Under the pieces are notes generated by a model, which worked only from the letters and a program-made list of their open reading frames with translations, did not search any database and had not been told where the DNA came from. Positions 1 through 8,497 of a DNA stretch of 13,027 nucleotides are shown here, in pieces (the stretch's first letter is position 1; the number at the start of each line of letters is the position of its first letter). A program made the position numbers and the translations under genes. The DNA is from Lobulomyces angularis (lineage: Eukaryota > Chytridiomycota > Chytridiomycetes > Lobulomycetales > Lobulomycetaceae), in contig JADHYX010000517.1 in assembly GCA_027604685.1 (NCBI GenBank), positions 1-13,027 on the forward strand. The letters run 5' to 3'.

Positions 1-540
1 TTATTCAAAAAATTCTGCTAATTCAAATAAAAATAGTGATAGCTTATTGAGATAGTTTCTTATTTTGTTTTTTTTTTTTTAAAATATATACATAATCAAC
101 ATTGAAAAAAAATTTTCTTAATGCTATCCAAAATTATTTATCTAATCAGAAAATTTTTGTTTCTATTTTCAGTGCAGATTAAGAAATTGTTTGTTTCTGT
201 AAATTAATTGGAAAATCACCAATTTTTGATGACCGGATAACCAACCATTGTAACATAATTCATTCAAGAATAAATTGAATAAATTGATCACTAATATTTT
301 TTTATACAAGGATGAATATTTTTCATAACTGCAAGAGTTGTTATTTATATTTATTATACAAGTGGGTTTATTGAGACTTGTTGTTATTCTTACATTATCT
401 TTTGTTGAAGCAAATACCCTTCAAATATCATTAAAATTGGTGATCGAAGGATATCAATTTTGGTCACCACTTGTAAGCAGTGCTGTAGCCAATATTAATG
501 AATTTTTTCATTTCTTTTTACAACTGTAATAAATTTAAAT
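1..540. other. AT-rich stretch with no supported gene
   Basis: I see no convincing coding sequence or RNA gene here. The only open frame of note (338-529, plus) starts at a TTG, is a hydrophobic string with no domain, and has no usable context. A weak TTGGAAAATCACCAATTT near 208-226 vaguely recalls the LRR unit found further right, but is too short to count. Confidence 0.6.
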
Positions 541-1137
541 ATTTTTATAAGTATAAAAAATTGAACCTGTTTCAGTAGGTTAATAATCATAAACAAAATT
601 GAATTTTTTGTAACAAAAAGAAAAATTTTTTATATTGTTTAAAAAAATTTTGGTTGTAAATAGAAGTTGCATTGCTAAAAGTGAAAAAATTTACCAAACA
701 ACTTATTGCCATAAAATAGAATTACAAAGCTTGAAAACTTACAAATTCTTTTATAAAGTTTGATTATGGCAGTAATATATCATAAAGATAAAACATTCAG
801 CCTATAATTTACAAGAGTTTACCTAGGACCATAATAAACCGAAAATTGAAAATTTTTCTACTTCTTTAATACTTTTAAAATGCGGAAATTATGAGATTAA
901 AAATAATTGAGCAATTACCTGTTTCATTAAAATGTTTTATTGTGAATGAAACAAGATCAAAAATAGAAATTGAAAATAGCAAACAGTTTATTAAATTTTA
1001 TTGTATATAAATTAAGGTAACAAAAATTTGAGAAATTTACCGAATAATTTAATGAAAATTGGACTGTGAAAGAAACTGATTACAAAAATTGAATACCTAC
1101 ATCTTCAAATGGTAGTATTGATATTTTTACAATTTTT
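541..1137 (+). pseudogene. Decayed leucine-rich-repeat units upstream of the intact LRR gene
   Basis: This stretch has no long open frame, yet pieces of the neighbouring 60-bp LRR unit can be read in shifting frames. Around 726-785 the bases match the unit (AAGCTTGAAAACTTAC, then TTTGATTATGGCAGTAAT) after loss of one C, giving LPNS..KFDYGSNIS. At 808-840 one reads LQEF followed by a damaged Cys position and N. At 841-903 one frame gives KIENFSTSLILLKCGNYEIK, and a one-base shift then gives IIEQLPVSLKCFIVNETRSK. Around 1020-1095 the pieces LPNNLMK, DCERN and ITKIEYL are recoverable, each separated by a one- or two-base shift. Several in-frame stops are present. It is either the decayed 5' part of a once longer gene or a tandem copy that lost its C-terminal module. 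The alignment by eye is clear for at least five units; the left boundary is vague. Confidence 0.8.
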
Positions 1138-1170
1138 TTGTGTAACTTCTTTAATTTTTTTGAAATCCTA

Positions 1171-2178
1171 ATGTCAATTAATTTTAGCAACCCTCTTAAT
1201 CCAAGTTTTAAAAGAAGAAAACTTAAAAGTTTATCCAGTGTCTTACAGGGCTTGAATGATTCTAAATATGGACCTAATAAAACTAAAATTGAAAATTTAC
1301 CAAGTTCTTTAGTAAAATTTGATTGTGAATGGAATGATATTTCAAAAATTGAAAATTTACCAAACAATTTACAAGAATTTTATTGCTATAGTAACAAAAT
1401 TTATAAAATTGAAAACTTACCGTTAGATTTACAAGATTTTTTTTGTCAGAAAAATTACATTTCAAAACTTGAAAATTTACCTGGTTCTTTAAAAAAGTTT
1501 GATTGTAGCGGAAATCAGATTACACAAATTGAAAATTTACCAAATAATTTACGAGAATTTAATTGTGGACAAAATAACATAAGTAAAATTGAAAATTTAC
1601 CGAGCTCTTTAATAAGTTTTAATTGTGGAGGTACTCTGGTTACAGTAATTGAAAATTTACCCAATAAGTTACAAAAATTTAATTGTTTTAGTAATCAAAT
1701 TAAAAAAATTGAGGGTCTTCCTAGTTCTTTGTTAAGTTTTTGCTGTTCTAGTAGTCAGATCCAAAAAATTGAAAATTTACCTGCTCAGTTATTATTTTTT
1801 AACTGTGAAAGGAATCAAATCACAAAAATTGAAAATTTACCAATAGCTTTGCAGGATTTTAATTGTAAAAATAATGCGATAAAAAAAATTGAAAACCTGC
1901 CATTAGGTTTAAGCCAACTTAAAATCGATCCATTTTTTATTGAATTTGTGGATAATGTTTCCTACGGAAAACCTAATTATTCATTAAAAGGATATCAAGC
2001 AGTCAGGAGAATGCAACTAAGAGTGAAGAAAAGACACCAACGTAAAGTTAATGCAGTAAAAAAAATTCAAGCGGGTTGTCACGGCTGGGTTTGGAAACCA
2101 TTTTGTAAGGATGGCTCAATTGGAATCAGACCAAGATTGGATTTAATTCATTTTAACATAGAGTCGCAATTGAAATAA
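1171..2178 (+). CDS. Intronless LRR protein with IQ-like, Cys/Trp-rich C-terminal module (giant-virus-like architecture)
   Basis: This is a 335-residue protein, probably cytosolic, with no signal peptide or membrane segment. I chose the ATG at 1171; the frame runs open to 1138 but only through a TTG. Residues 1-38 are a basic, Lys/Ser-rich leader. Residues 39-258 are eleven 20-residue repeats of the form KIENLPxxLxxFxCxxNxIx; the last has lost the Cys and Asn. Residues about 280-335 form a basic helix (VRRMQLRVKKRHQRK), an IQ-like AVKKIQ, then CHGWVWKPFCKDG and GIRPRL. LPxxLxx repeats of 20 residues belong to the bacterial/viral class of LRR rather than the 23-24 residue animal class. From memory, a similar tail follows LRR or ankyrin arrays in giant DNA viruses; I could not search this. 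LRRs bind proteins, and no partner or enzymatic role can be assigned. The gene has no introns, unlike its neighbours, and decayed copies of the repeat lie just upstream. It could instead be a lineage-specific host family. Confidence 0.88.
   Translation: MSINFSNPLNPSFKRRKLKSLSSVLQGLNDSKYGPNKTKIENLPSSLVKFDCEWNDISKIENLPNNLQEFYCYSNKIYKIENLPLDLQDFFCQKNYISKLENLPGSLKKFDCSGNQITQIENLPNNLREFNCGQNNISKIENLPSSLISFNCGGTLVTVIENLPNKLQKFNCFSNQIKKIEGLPSSLLSFCCSSSQIQKIENLPAQLLFFNCERNQITKIENLPIALQDFNCKNNAIKKIENLPLGLSQLKIDPFFIEFVDNVSYGKPNYSLKGYQAVRRMQLRVKKRHQRKVNAVKKIQAGCHGWVWKPFCKDGSIGIRPRLDLIHFNIESQLK
1285..1944 (+). repeat. Eleven in-register 60-bp LRR-encoding tandem units
   Basis: The core AAAATTGAAAATTTACC recurs every 60 bases without a single insertion or deletion across eleven units. 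The units differ mainly at the variable positions (SS, NN, LD, GS, NK, AQ, IA, LG after LP, and the residues around Cys and Asn). Unit 8 has GLP instead of NLP, and unit 11 degenerates after LGLSQL. Third positions and variable residues have diverged, so the array is not freshly copied. Confidence 0.95.
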
Positions 2179-2179
2179 A
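2174..2179 (+). promoter_or_regulatory. Possible polyadenylation signal overlapping the LRR stop codon
   Basis: AATAAA overlaps the TAA stop (2176-2178) of the LRR gene. In such AT-rich DNA the hexamer is common by chance, so this is weak. Confidence 0.25.
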
Positions 2180-2668
2180 AAAATCTTTAAGGTTGACTAT
2201 TATACTTATTTATTTTTGTACTTTTTTTTGCTGAAAATGGTTTTTAGAAGTTAGTTACGAAAAAAAAAAATTTTTTTTATTTTGTAAATATAGATAAAGC
2301 ATCAAAAACCAACTTTACACCGATAAAAGATTGAAAAATAAAAAAGTTGGAAAACCATTTTTTTTTGATAATTAACAGTAAAGATAATAAAATTAACTAT
2401 AAATGATAGCAGCATACCTTAAAAACAACTAATCCTTAAAAAACTAAATATTATTAAGGTTGCAAGTGTGGGGTTGCTAACTGACAAATAGAATTTATGA
2501 TAAGTTAATAAAAAAATGGAGATATATATATATTTCGAAAATAAAAATAAAAAAAAATTAAAAAATTTTAAAGTTTACAATAAGAAAATATAAATAAAAA
2601 AAGTATAAAAAAATATAAAAATGAAAAATTTAAATTACAAAAAATTAAATTAGATAAAAAAATCTTAC
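2179..2668. other. Non-coding spacer and probable breakpoint between LRR gene and truncated helicase
   Basis: There is no gene here. The helicase relic on the minus strand ends at 2669 with a good donor (GTAAG, reading 2668 downward), but no further cysteine-rich exon is found on that strand before the LRR gene. Bases 2515-2660 are almost pure A/T with A-runs. Short inverted matches (CCAACTTT near 2310 and AAAGTTGG near 2343) are within chance for this composition. Confidence 0.6.
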
Positions 2669-3667
2669 CGTTTGTCACAAGGAAGTCCATCCCAGGGTGC
2701 ACTACATATCAATTTACAACTTTGGGGTACATTGTTCACAAGTTTTCCAATCACTGTAATAAAAAATTATTTTTTTTTAAAAGAGATTAGAAAAGAAACT
2801 AAGAAAAGTAAAAAAAAAAATACCAATCTTGTTGTAAGCACGGAGTACAAGTTACTGAGCATAATTCTTTACAAGCTCCATGCGAACAATTCTAGAAAAA
2901 AAAAAAAAAAAATAGGTTTAAAATACTTTTTGGTGTTCTACTTACTATTATGGTACAGAGTTCAGTGCATCTGCAAGGAGTTTCACGATGGCAGTTTAAT
3001 TTGCAAACATGATTGCAACTTAATCTTCTGCCACATTTCCGTTGACAGTAAGGTGAACAGTTTTATTCATATCAACTACAGAACCATTCTTTTGAATACT
3101 CAGCTTCTTACAAGTTCCACATTTCGCTAAACAAGAATGCATGCACTCTGAGAGAGTTTTATCACATTTCGATCCACATTCAACGGACTTTATGTCCTCT
3201 GAGCAGGAAACCTTAACCTCATGGGAACATCTAAAAATTTTTTTGAAACTTGTTTCTCACAAAAAATGTCCTCTGCTCTAAAAGTTTCAAAACATTCATC
3301 ATCCTTTACATGCCCACGTGGTAATAAAAAATTTTTAATTATCAACCTGCATTTTCCACAGTCCTAAAATAAAAATAAAAAAAAATTTTAAAAAAATAAA
3401 AAAAATAATTTTTTTAAATTTTTTTTTTTTTTTTTTTTTTGAATTTAATAAAAAAAAAAAAAAAAATATTTTATATTAATTGTTAATATCCTTACTTGGT
3501 AGCAACTTTTAACACAAAAGTGACCACAATTTTCATGAATTTTAGTGCAAGACATTTTAAATAATTATGTGCTCCAATCTGTGGCAGTACATTTCTCCAG
3601 GTTGGCCACTTTTTTTAATAAAATTAAAAAGGTTAAAAAAAAAAAAAAAAAAAAAATATTAAAAACC
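2669..3667 (-). other. NFX1-type zinc-finger cysteine repeats of the ZNFX1-like relic
   Basis: Four exons (3608-3496, 3363-2946, 2891-2824, 2753-2669) have clean GT-AG borders. The junction with the preceding exon gives RLS-C-G..MYCHRLEH. Next come CTKIHENCGHFCVKSCYQ joined to DCGKCRL, CSHEVKVSCSEDIKSVECGS, CDKTLSECMHSCLAKCGTC, then in another frame CSPYCQRKCGRRLSCNHVC and CHRETPCRCTELC. Exon 2891-2824 adds NCSHGACKELCSVTCTPC, and the last adds CDWKTCEQC and, shifted, SCKLICSAPWDGLPCDKR. This C-x3-C / C-x-H-x-C spacing is characteristic of NFX1-type fingers in ZNFX1. Frame changes occur before CTK, before CSHE, before CSPYC and before SCKL. The final GTAAG donor at 2668 has no partner exon in the window. 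Confidence 0.88.
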
Positions 3668-5752
3668 AGCTTAAACGCTATCCGCAAAACCTAAGACATC
3701 CGCCCTCAGGCGCAAATTTAGCAAAATCTTCAGGAACTGTTACAAATCTTTTTTCATCTGGATGGTTTTGGCATTCAATGGTATAGCAAGTAAAACTGAA
3801 TCAGTTGACTCCAACATTGAAATAACATCATTCCGTAGAATTTGAGTCTAGCAAAACATTTTTATTTCCTATTATCGCCATACCGTGTTTTGCTCTGGAT
3901 AACATTACATTAATACGGCTTGAAGCTCTTAAAAAACCAATACCATTACTCCTCACTAGTGAAAAAATAACAAATGTCGCCTCTTCCCCTGAAAAGAATC
4001 TATAGTTGACAATTTTAAAGGCCAAATTAAAATTTTCAACAGTAAAGTCTTCTTCTTCCTCGGGGTTATGGCATTCACTTCTCTTCTATCCGCTTCGGTC
4101 AGTGTAATTACAAATTGTCCTCTCATTAACTTCGAATTATTAAGAGTTGCCCACCATATGCTGTAATAAATAAAATATAATGAAAAAAAAAAAAAAAAAA
4201 AATTTAACTTTTTTATTTTTTATTTCATACGTCATCAGATTTATATCCTTGCTTTAACAGATATTTTAAAAATTGAACACAAATTTTAGCTTCAAATGTA
4301 TTGAAGTGTGTAGCCATTGCAACATACTAATTTTGTGAAACATTATCTTCAGTATTTTCATGATACAAAAAAATAATTTTTTCACAACCCCATATCATCA
4401 GGGTAATTTAAATGCAATCTGCATCTTCTAAATTTGGGTACAGCGTTTTTCGAATTATATTAGAAATGCTTGATGCCATCCTTCTTTGGTATTTAAAAAG
4501 GATAATGGAAATTTTTGTATTTGTAACCTTTCCAATTAACTTATATCCAACTCATAAATTATTTCTTCCCTCGACTCACTAGACTATTGGTAAGTTACTA
4601 CTTGAGGTCCAATTGTATTACATATACAATTTCTATTAATTTTTCCACACCCTCATTAAAAACACATGATAAACAATAAAAAAAAAAAAAAAAATTAGAG
4701 TAATCAGAATTTTTTTTTTAAAAAAAAAACTTTTACCTAGTGTGTGAGCTTCTAAGATTTGGCCAGCTTCTTCCCCAATGACAATTGCAGGTTTAATAAA
4801 ATCTAATTACTGTTGATATTTAGAGGCACCAGATGTTGTGGCTCCAATTATTTTCTCTTTGATAAAATATCTCTGTAACCGTGACCTTTTATATTCTCAG
4901 TATTATTATAGATGGATTGGAATTCTTCTCCTAATATTAAAAAATCTTTCGATGCTCTTTCGGGCATAAAAGACCGAATATAAGTGTCAAATTTTGTTCT
5001 TTCAAATCTAAAAAAAACAAAAAAAAAAGTAAGTTAAGTGGTTAAAATTTAAAAAAAAAAATTCAATAAAAATATTATTTACCTTGAAAAAGATCCCAAA
5101 TCTTTTGCATCTAACAATTCTTCAGCATCACGATTCGAAATTTGGTTCTTTAAATAATGAAAAAAACCTTGCTGAAATAGTGGTTTCGTTATCAAGGTCA
5201 AAAGGATTTTTGTGAAAAAAATGGGATGATTTATTAATTTGCACTTTACAAAGTTCAAGATCATATGCATTAACCCAAATCTTGTACGCTTCTCCTTTTC
5301 ATGTGTTGGTTCCCTTTTCTACATCCTTTCTCCTACTCACTAGAGTGTAATCTTTATTTTCATCTAAAAATGCTATCATCAAATATAAAATGCTTTCCAT
5401 TGCAAACGGGAAATATGTTTCCATAAAAAATGCAACATCATCATATGTTACTGTAGAAAAGATTTTTCATAAAGTCCAAAAAGATTTTCAGAATTTTTCA
5501 AAACCTTTTTCATTTTTCATTTTTCTTGACCATAAAATTTTTTATCTCTAATTGAAAAACTATTACTATCTCTTTTTCGTTGCATTTGATTTTCGAGTGA
5601 CAAACTTGCAATTCGCTCAACTTTTGATCTTGAACCGATTCGAATAATATCAGTTATATTATCATTTAACAAATGGCCAAGCATTAAATCCAATGCGTAG
5701 TTGGTATAAGAAAGAATCAAAAAGGGTCCCGGTACGTTGGAGCAAGAAGAAC
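3667..5752 (-). other. SF1 helicase core exons (motifs Ia to VI) of the ZNFX1-like relic
   Basis: Exon 5752-5083 holds motif Ia (PGPFLILSYTNYALDLM) and IIRIGSRSK, then breaks. Exon 5007-4737 holds GATTSGASKYQQ, a stop, and motif II EEAGQILEAHTL, after one shift at SKRK. The next exon (about 4660-4231) has GPQVVTYQ, a shifted LDIS.LERLQIQKFPLSFLN, motif IV QRRMASSISNIIRKTLYPNL, and FEAKICVQFLKYLLKQGYKS. Exon 4160-3667 starts YGGQLLIIRS, then has motif V split into STIDSFQG in one frame and EEATFVIFSLVRSN in another, motif VI RINVMLSRAKHGMAIIGN, then DVISMLESTDSVLLAIPLN, HPDEKRFVTVPEDFAKFAPE and GGCLRFCG, followed by TAG and RLS. All family landmarks are in order, so identity is firm although nothing here could make an active enzyme. 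Confidence 0.86.
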
Positions 5753-5824
5753 CTTTTTTTTTTAGTATGATGATTAGGAAAAATTTTCTTAAAAAAAGAA
5801 AAAAAAAATATATTTTGAAAAAAC

Positions 5825-7060
5825 CTTAATTACTGCGTTTCCAATATAAGATTTGCCTGTACCACTAAAAAAAATAAAAATTTTATAAAAATAATAAAAT
5901 TTAAAAAAATTAAAAAAAAAATTTTTGAAAGTACAGAGGTCCAATTACATTTGCAACTTCATGAGACAAAATATGAACTAAAGATTCACTCTGGGAAAAA
6001 TCTAAAATGGAGTTTTTTTGTAACCTTTCCATAGCATAATTTTTTGAGAATTGATCTTTTACATCTAAACTTAATAATTCTCCATTTTTCATTAGGCAGT
6101 CCAGTTTGAAAGTCAAATTTGGAGCTAAAGAATAATATGGAGGTTTGACATCAAAAATTGCTTTGTTTAAAGGTACTAGATAGTCTTTAAAAGGAAGTAC
6201 TTGAATATTTTGCAGCGCCAAACGGAGATACATAAGGGTTTTACCAGCTTCCAACAATTTATCTTCACTATCAGAGATGGGAATGTAGTTTTTTTTTGAC
6301 CTGTTTAATAAAATTTGTGAAAACTATCCTCAACTTCCTCTAGCAAAATGGACGGTTGACCATAGTTCCAGAAAGGTTTTTTATATTTCTTTCTGGAACA
6401 GTTACCAAAAATAATTTTTGCAATTGATTTTGATCATTAAGTACCTGAAAAAAAAAAAAATTTTTTAAATTTATTTGATGCATAAAAATTATAGAATTTA
6501 AAAAAAAAAATTGTTTCTTTTTTACTTACCAATACAACTAAATTGACATGGCCCTGTCTTAGACATTTTGAATTTTCCCAACACTCTTTTATCCTGTTTT
6601 TCCTAGCAGTTGGTGAATCAAAAGACACTCTCCAACAAACACCTATATACCCATTCATTTCCAAACTTATAAATTTTACATTACTCAAAACAAACAAATC
6701 TACTTCATTGTTAATCCCATTTTTTTAAATCTATTTTTTTGAAATACTTTATTTTTTTTATATTTTTCAACAATAATTGCACACCTTCACGAATTTGTCT
6801 CAAAAAATCTTCCCTTAAGAGTCGAAATTGAATATCAAGTAATTTATTGGGTCCATTTGGTAAAAAATAATTATCTGAACTTAAAAATCGAACAGTTGGA
6901 GGTAAAAAAATGCTTCTATTGTACAAAATTTCATCTAAACAGTTTTTTTTTTATATTTTTTTTTTAAAAAATTAATAAAAATCAATTTTTTTTCTTTTAT
7001 CATTACCAGCTGTAGGAATAATAGAAAATTCTTTGTAATTATTTTGTTGTTATCAAATCT
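5825..7060 (-). other. Pre-helicase region, Q-motif and split Walker A of the ZNFX1-like relic
   Basis: A short exon ending at 7007 with FSIIPTA joins at a GTAATG donor to 6934-6530, giving PTA-DEILYNRSIFLPPTVRF and then the family signature LLDIQFRLLREDFLRQIREG. A one-base shift near 6713 precedes NNEVDLFVLSNVKFISLE. Exon 6444-5935 starts after TTTTTCAG, reads QLQKLFLVTVPERN, meets a TAG after NRPFC, then continues from YIPISDSEDKLLEAGKTLMY through LPFKDYLV to LDFSQSESLVHILSHEVA and VIGP. The 40-base exon 5864-5825 supplies GTGKSYIGNAVIK. Splicing gives GPLGTGKS where GPPGTGKT/S is usual. Confidence 0.8.
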
Positions 7061-7087
7061 TTCACAAAGAAATTAATTTTTTTTTAC

Positions 7088-8280
7088 CAGACCAAAATGC
7101 TTTTAAAAAAGTATAGTTATCAACAACTTTATTTTTTTTGTTTCTTCATTTATTGTTGTCTGCAGTTTATTAGATAAAATAAGAAAATTTATTTGATTCA
7201 GGTTTTTACAAATGCCAGCTGCACCAAATTTAGTATCTTTTGCTGGAGTATCAAAATTTTCTAAATTTAAATTCCATTCGTCAGTCAATATTGTTAGTTT
7301 ACTGCAAAAATTTTGAATTTATTATTGTTGGAAAGCGTTCTAAATCTAATTTCTTTTTTTTTTTTTTTAGAACAAAAAAAGGAAAATTTTTTACAAAAAA
7401 AGAAAAATTTTTTTACAAAAAAAAAAAATTTCCTGGTAAAGTGTATATGAGTTCCAGGTTAGGAAAGAAAGTGTGAGTATACGACAAGGGTAAAAATATA
7501 ACAAATTCTTTTAATTTAAAATTATTTGTATATAATGATTTTCTTTCAACAAACGCCTAAGACAAAGGTAAAACCTTCTCATTAAATATTAGGAGCCTGT
7601 CAACCAACACACCATAAATTGACGTTGAGAAAATTGAATTTTTACAACGGGTAACGCAAAAAATGTTATTAAAGGCATTAAGGTTTTTTGAAACGAAATT
7701 GCAGTATAATTTTGATCAAGTGCAGCTGGTTTGTTAAGTATTTCATGCAAGACTTCAAAAAAACGATATTCTTTACTTACTAAATTCTTTAACAATCTTT
7801 CTAGAGTTCCAAATATAGTTATTATTAAAGATCTAACAAATTTATTAATTATTGCACAATGCATCATTACATTGAGGTTGTTAATTTGAATTTTTTTGTG
7901 TAATTTATTTTCTTCGTTCATTTTTTTTTAGTTCATTTTTTTTTAACTCACAAAATTTCTCAAAACAATATGAAATAAAAAAATTCATCTTCATCTTCAG
8001 ATACTCACGAAAAATTTAAAAAGACTGAAATAAGGTAATTGATCAATTAATCGTCTGACAGCAACCCATTTTAAACTCTTTTTTGCTTTTTAAGTTCTCC
8101 AAATAAAAATTTTAAATCTAAGAAATTTTTCAAAATTACACAATTTTTCTAATGCAAATGTTAGTTCTTCAATAAAGAACACTTTTGAAGAAAAAATTTC
8201 AAGGTTAAATTTAATTTTATTTTCCCAACATTTAATATCTGCCACGTTAATAGATACTTTATGTGAAGATCCAAATCCTT
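7088..8280 (-). other. N-terminal exons of the ZNFX1-like relic (helical region)
   Basis: Three pieces are visible. The rightmost (8009-8280) ends at a GTGAGT donor after KWVAVRRLIDQLPYFSLF. The middle (about 7589-7921) reads as Leu-rich helices, for example IINKFVRSLIITIFGTLERL and YRFFEVLHEILNKPAALDQN, much like the armadillo-like N-terminus known in ZNFX1 proteins. The third (7088-7301) follows a TTTTTGCAG acceptor and reads LTDEWNLNLENFDTPAKD onward, with a shift before VVDNYTFLKAFWSG. Stops and shifts lie between pieces, and exon ends in 7302-7588 are unclear. The first exon and the start codon cannot be fixed. Assignment rests on order and helical character rather than motifs. Confidence 0.55.
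7885..7921 (-). repeat. Left arm of a 37-bp inverted duplication
   Basis: Read on the minus strand from 7921, this begins ATGAACGAAGAAAAT and continues into a 22-base block that recurs exactly on the plus strand at 8440-8461. The two 37-base arms match at 34 positions, including the leading ATG, and lie about 500 bp apart. Confidence 0.8.
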
Positions 8281-8424
8281 CTGTTTTAGATGGAGTCTAT
8301 TATCTTAAGTACAAATTTGTTTTTTTTTTTTTTTCTGTTATAAATTAATTAAATTTTTTAATTAATTTTTCTTCTACAGAAAAATTTCATTTGGTACCAA
8401 AAAAATTTACAAAAAACTTTCAAA

Positions 8425-8461
8425 ATGAAGGAAGACAACAAATTACACAAAAAAATTCAAA
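8425..8461 (+). repeat. Right arm of a 37-bp inverted duplication
   Basis: Starting ATGAAGGAAGACAAC, this arm encodes MKEDNKLHKKIQ on the plus strand, against MNEENKLHKKIQ for the minus-strand arm at 7921-7885. It follows a good plus-strand acceptor (TTCTTCTACAG, ending at about 8380). The frame then runs NEEKYDEEEKK to a TAA at about 8497. Confidence 0.8.
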
Positions 8462-8497
8462 ATGAAGAAAAATATGACGAAGAAGAAAAAAAATAAA

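Larger units (their letters stand above)
2669..8280 (-). pseudogene. ZNFX1-like SF1 helicase with NFX1-type zinc fingers, frame-broken and 3'-truncated
   Basis: Read right to left, this is one multi-exon gene of the NFX1-type zinc-finger-containing protein 1 family. Animal members are RNA helicases; ZNFX1 senses double-stranded RNA in mammals and ZNFX-1 works in small-RNA inheritance in C. elegans. Landmarks in family order are QFRLLREDF with REGV (exon 6530-6934), LPFKDYLV, LDFSQSESL and split Walker A GP|LGTGKS (5935-6444 and 5825-5864), FLILSYTNYALDLMLGHLL (5083-5752), IGATTSGA and EEAGQILEAH (4737-5007), QRRM and FEAKICVQFLKYLL (4231 to about 4660), YGGQLL, IDSFQG, EEATFV, SLVRSN, RINVMLSRAKHGM and APEGGC (3667-4160), then cysteine repeats. 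Most GT-AG sites survive. The frame does not: I count at least ten frameshifts or stops, including one between FQG and EE. The downstream end of the finger domain is absent. A true pseudogene is the simplest reading; uncorrected long-read indels are the main alternative. Confidence 0.87.

Noticed and set aside
338..529. Short plus-strand hydrophobic open frame
   Set aside because: It starts at TTG, has no ATG context, no motif and no splice support, and is expected by chance in AT-rich DNA.
1080..1465. Minus-strand open frames opposite the LRR repeats
   Set aside because: They are antisense shadows of the 60-bp repeat; the plus strand shows the LRR pattern and a complete stop-bounded gene.
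2672..3130. Plus-strand open frame of about 150 codons
   Set aside because: It lies antisense to the NFX1 zinc-finger exons, runs through their introns and homopolymers, and has no domain.
3418..3467. Long T run next to an A run as a possible foldback element
   Set aside because: It lies inside an intron of the helicase relic, where homopolymer runs are the rule; there are no defined ends or target duplications.
6543..6728. Plus-strand open frame opposite helicase exon 6530-6934
   Set aside because: The minus strand carries the family motif order here; the plus frame has no recognisable content.
7240..7476. Plus-strand open frame rich in Phe and Lys
   Set aside because: Its length comes from A and T runs, and it overlaps a minus-strand exon and intron.
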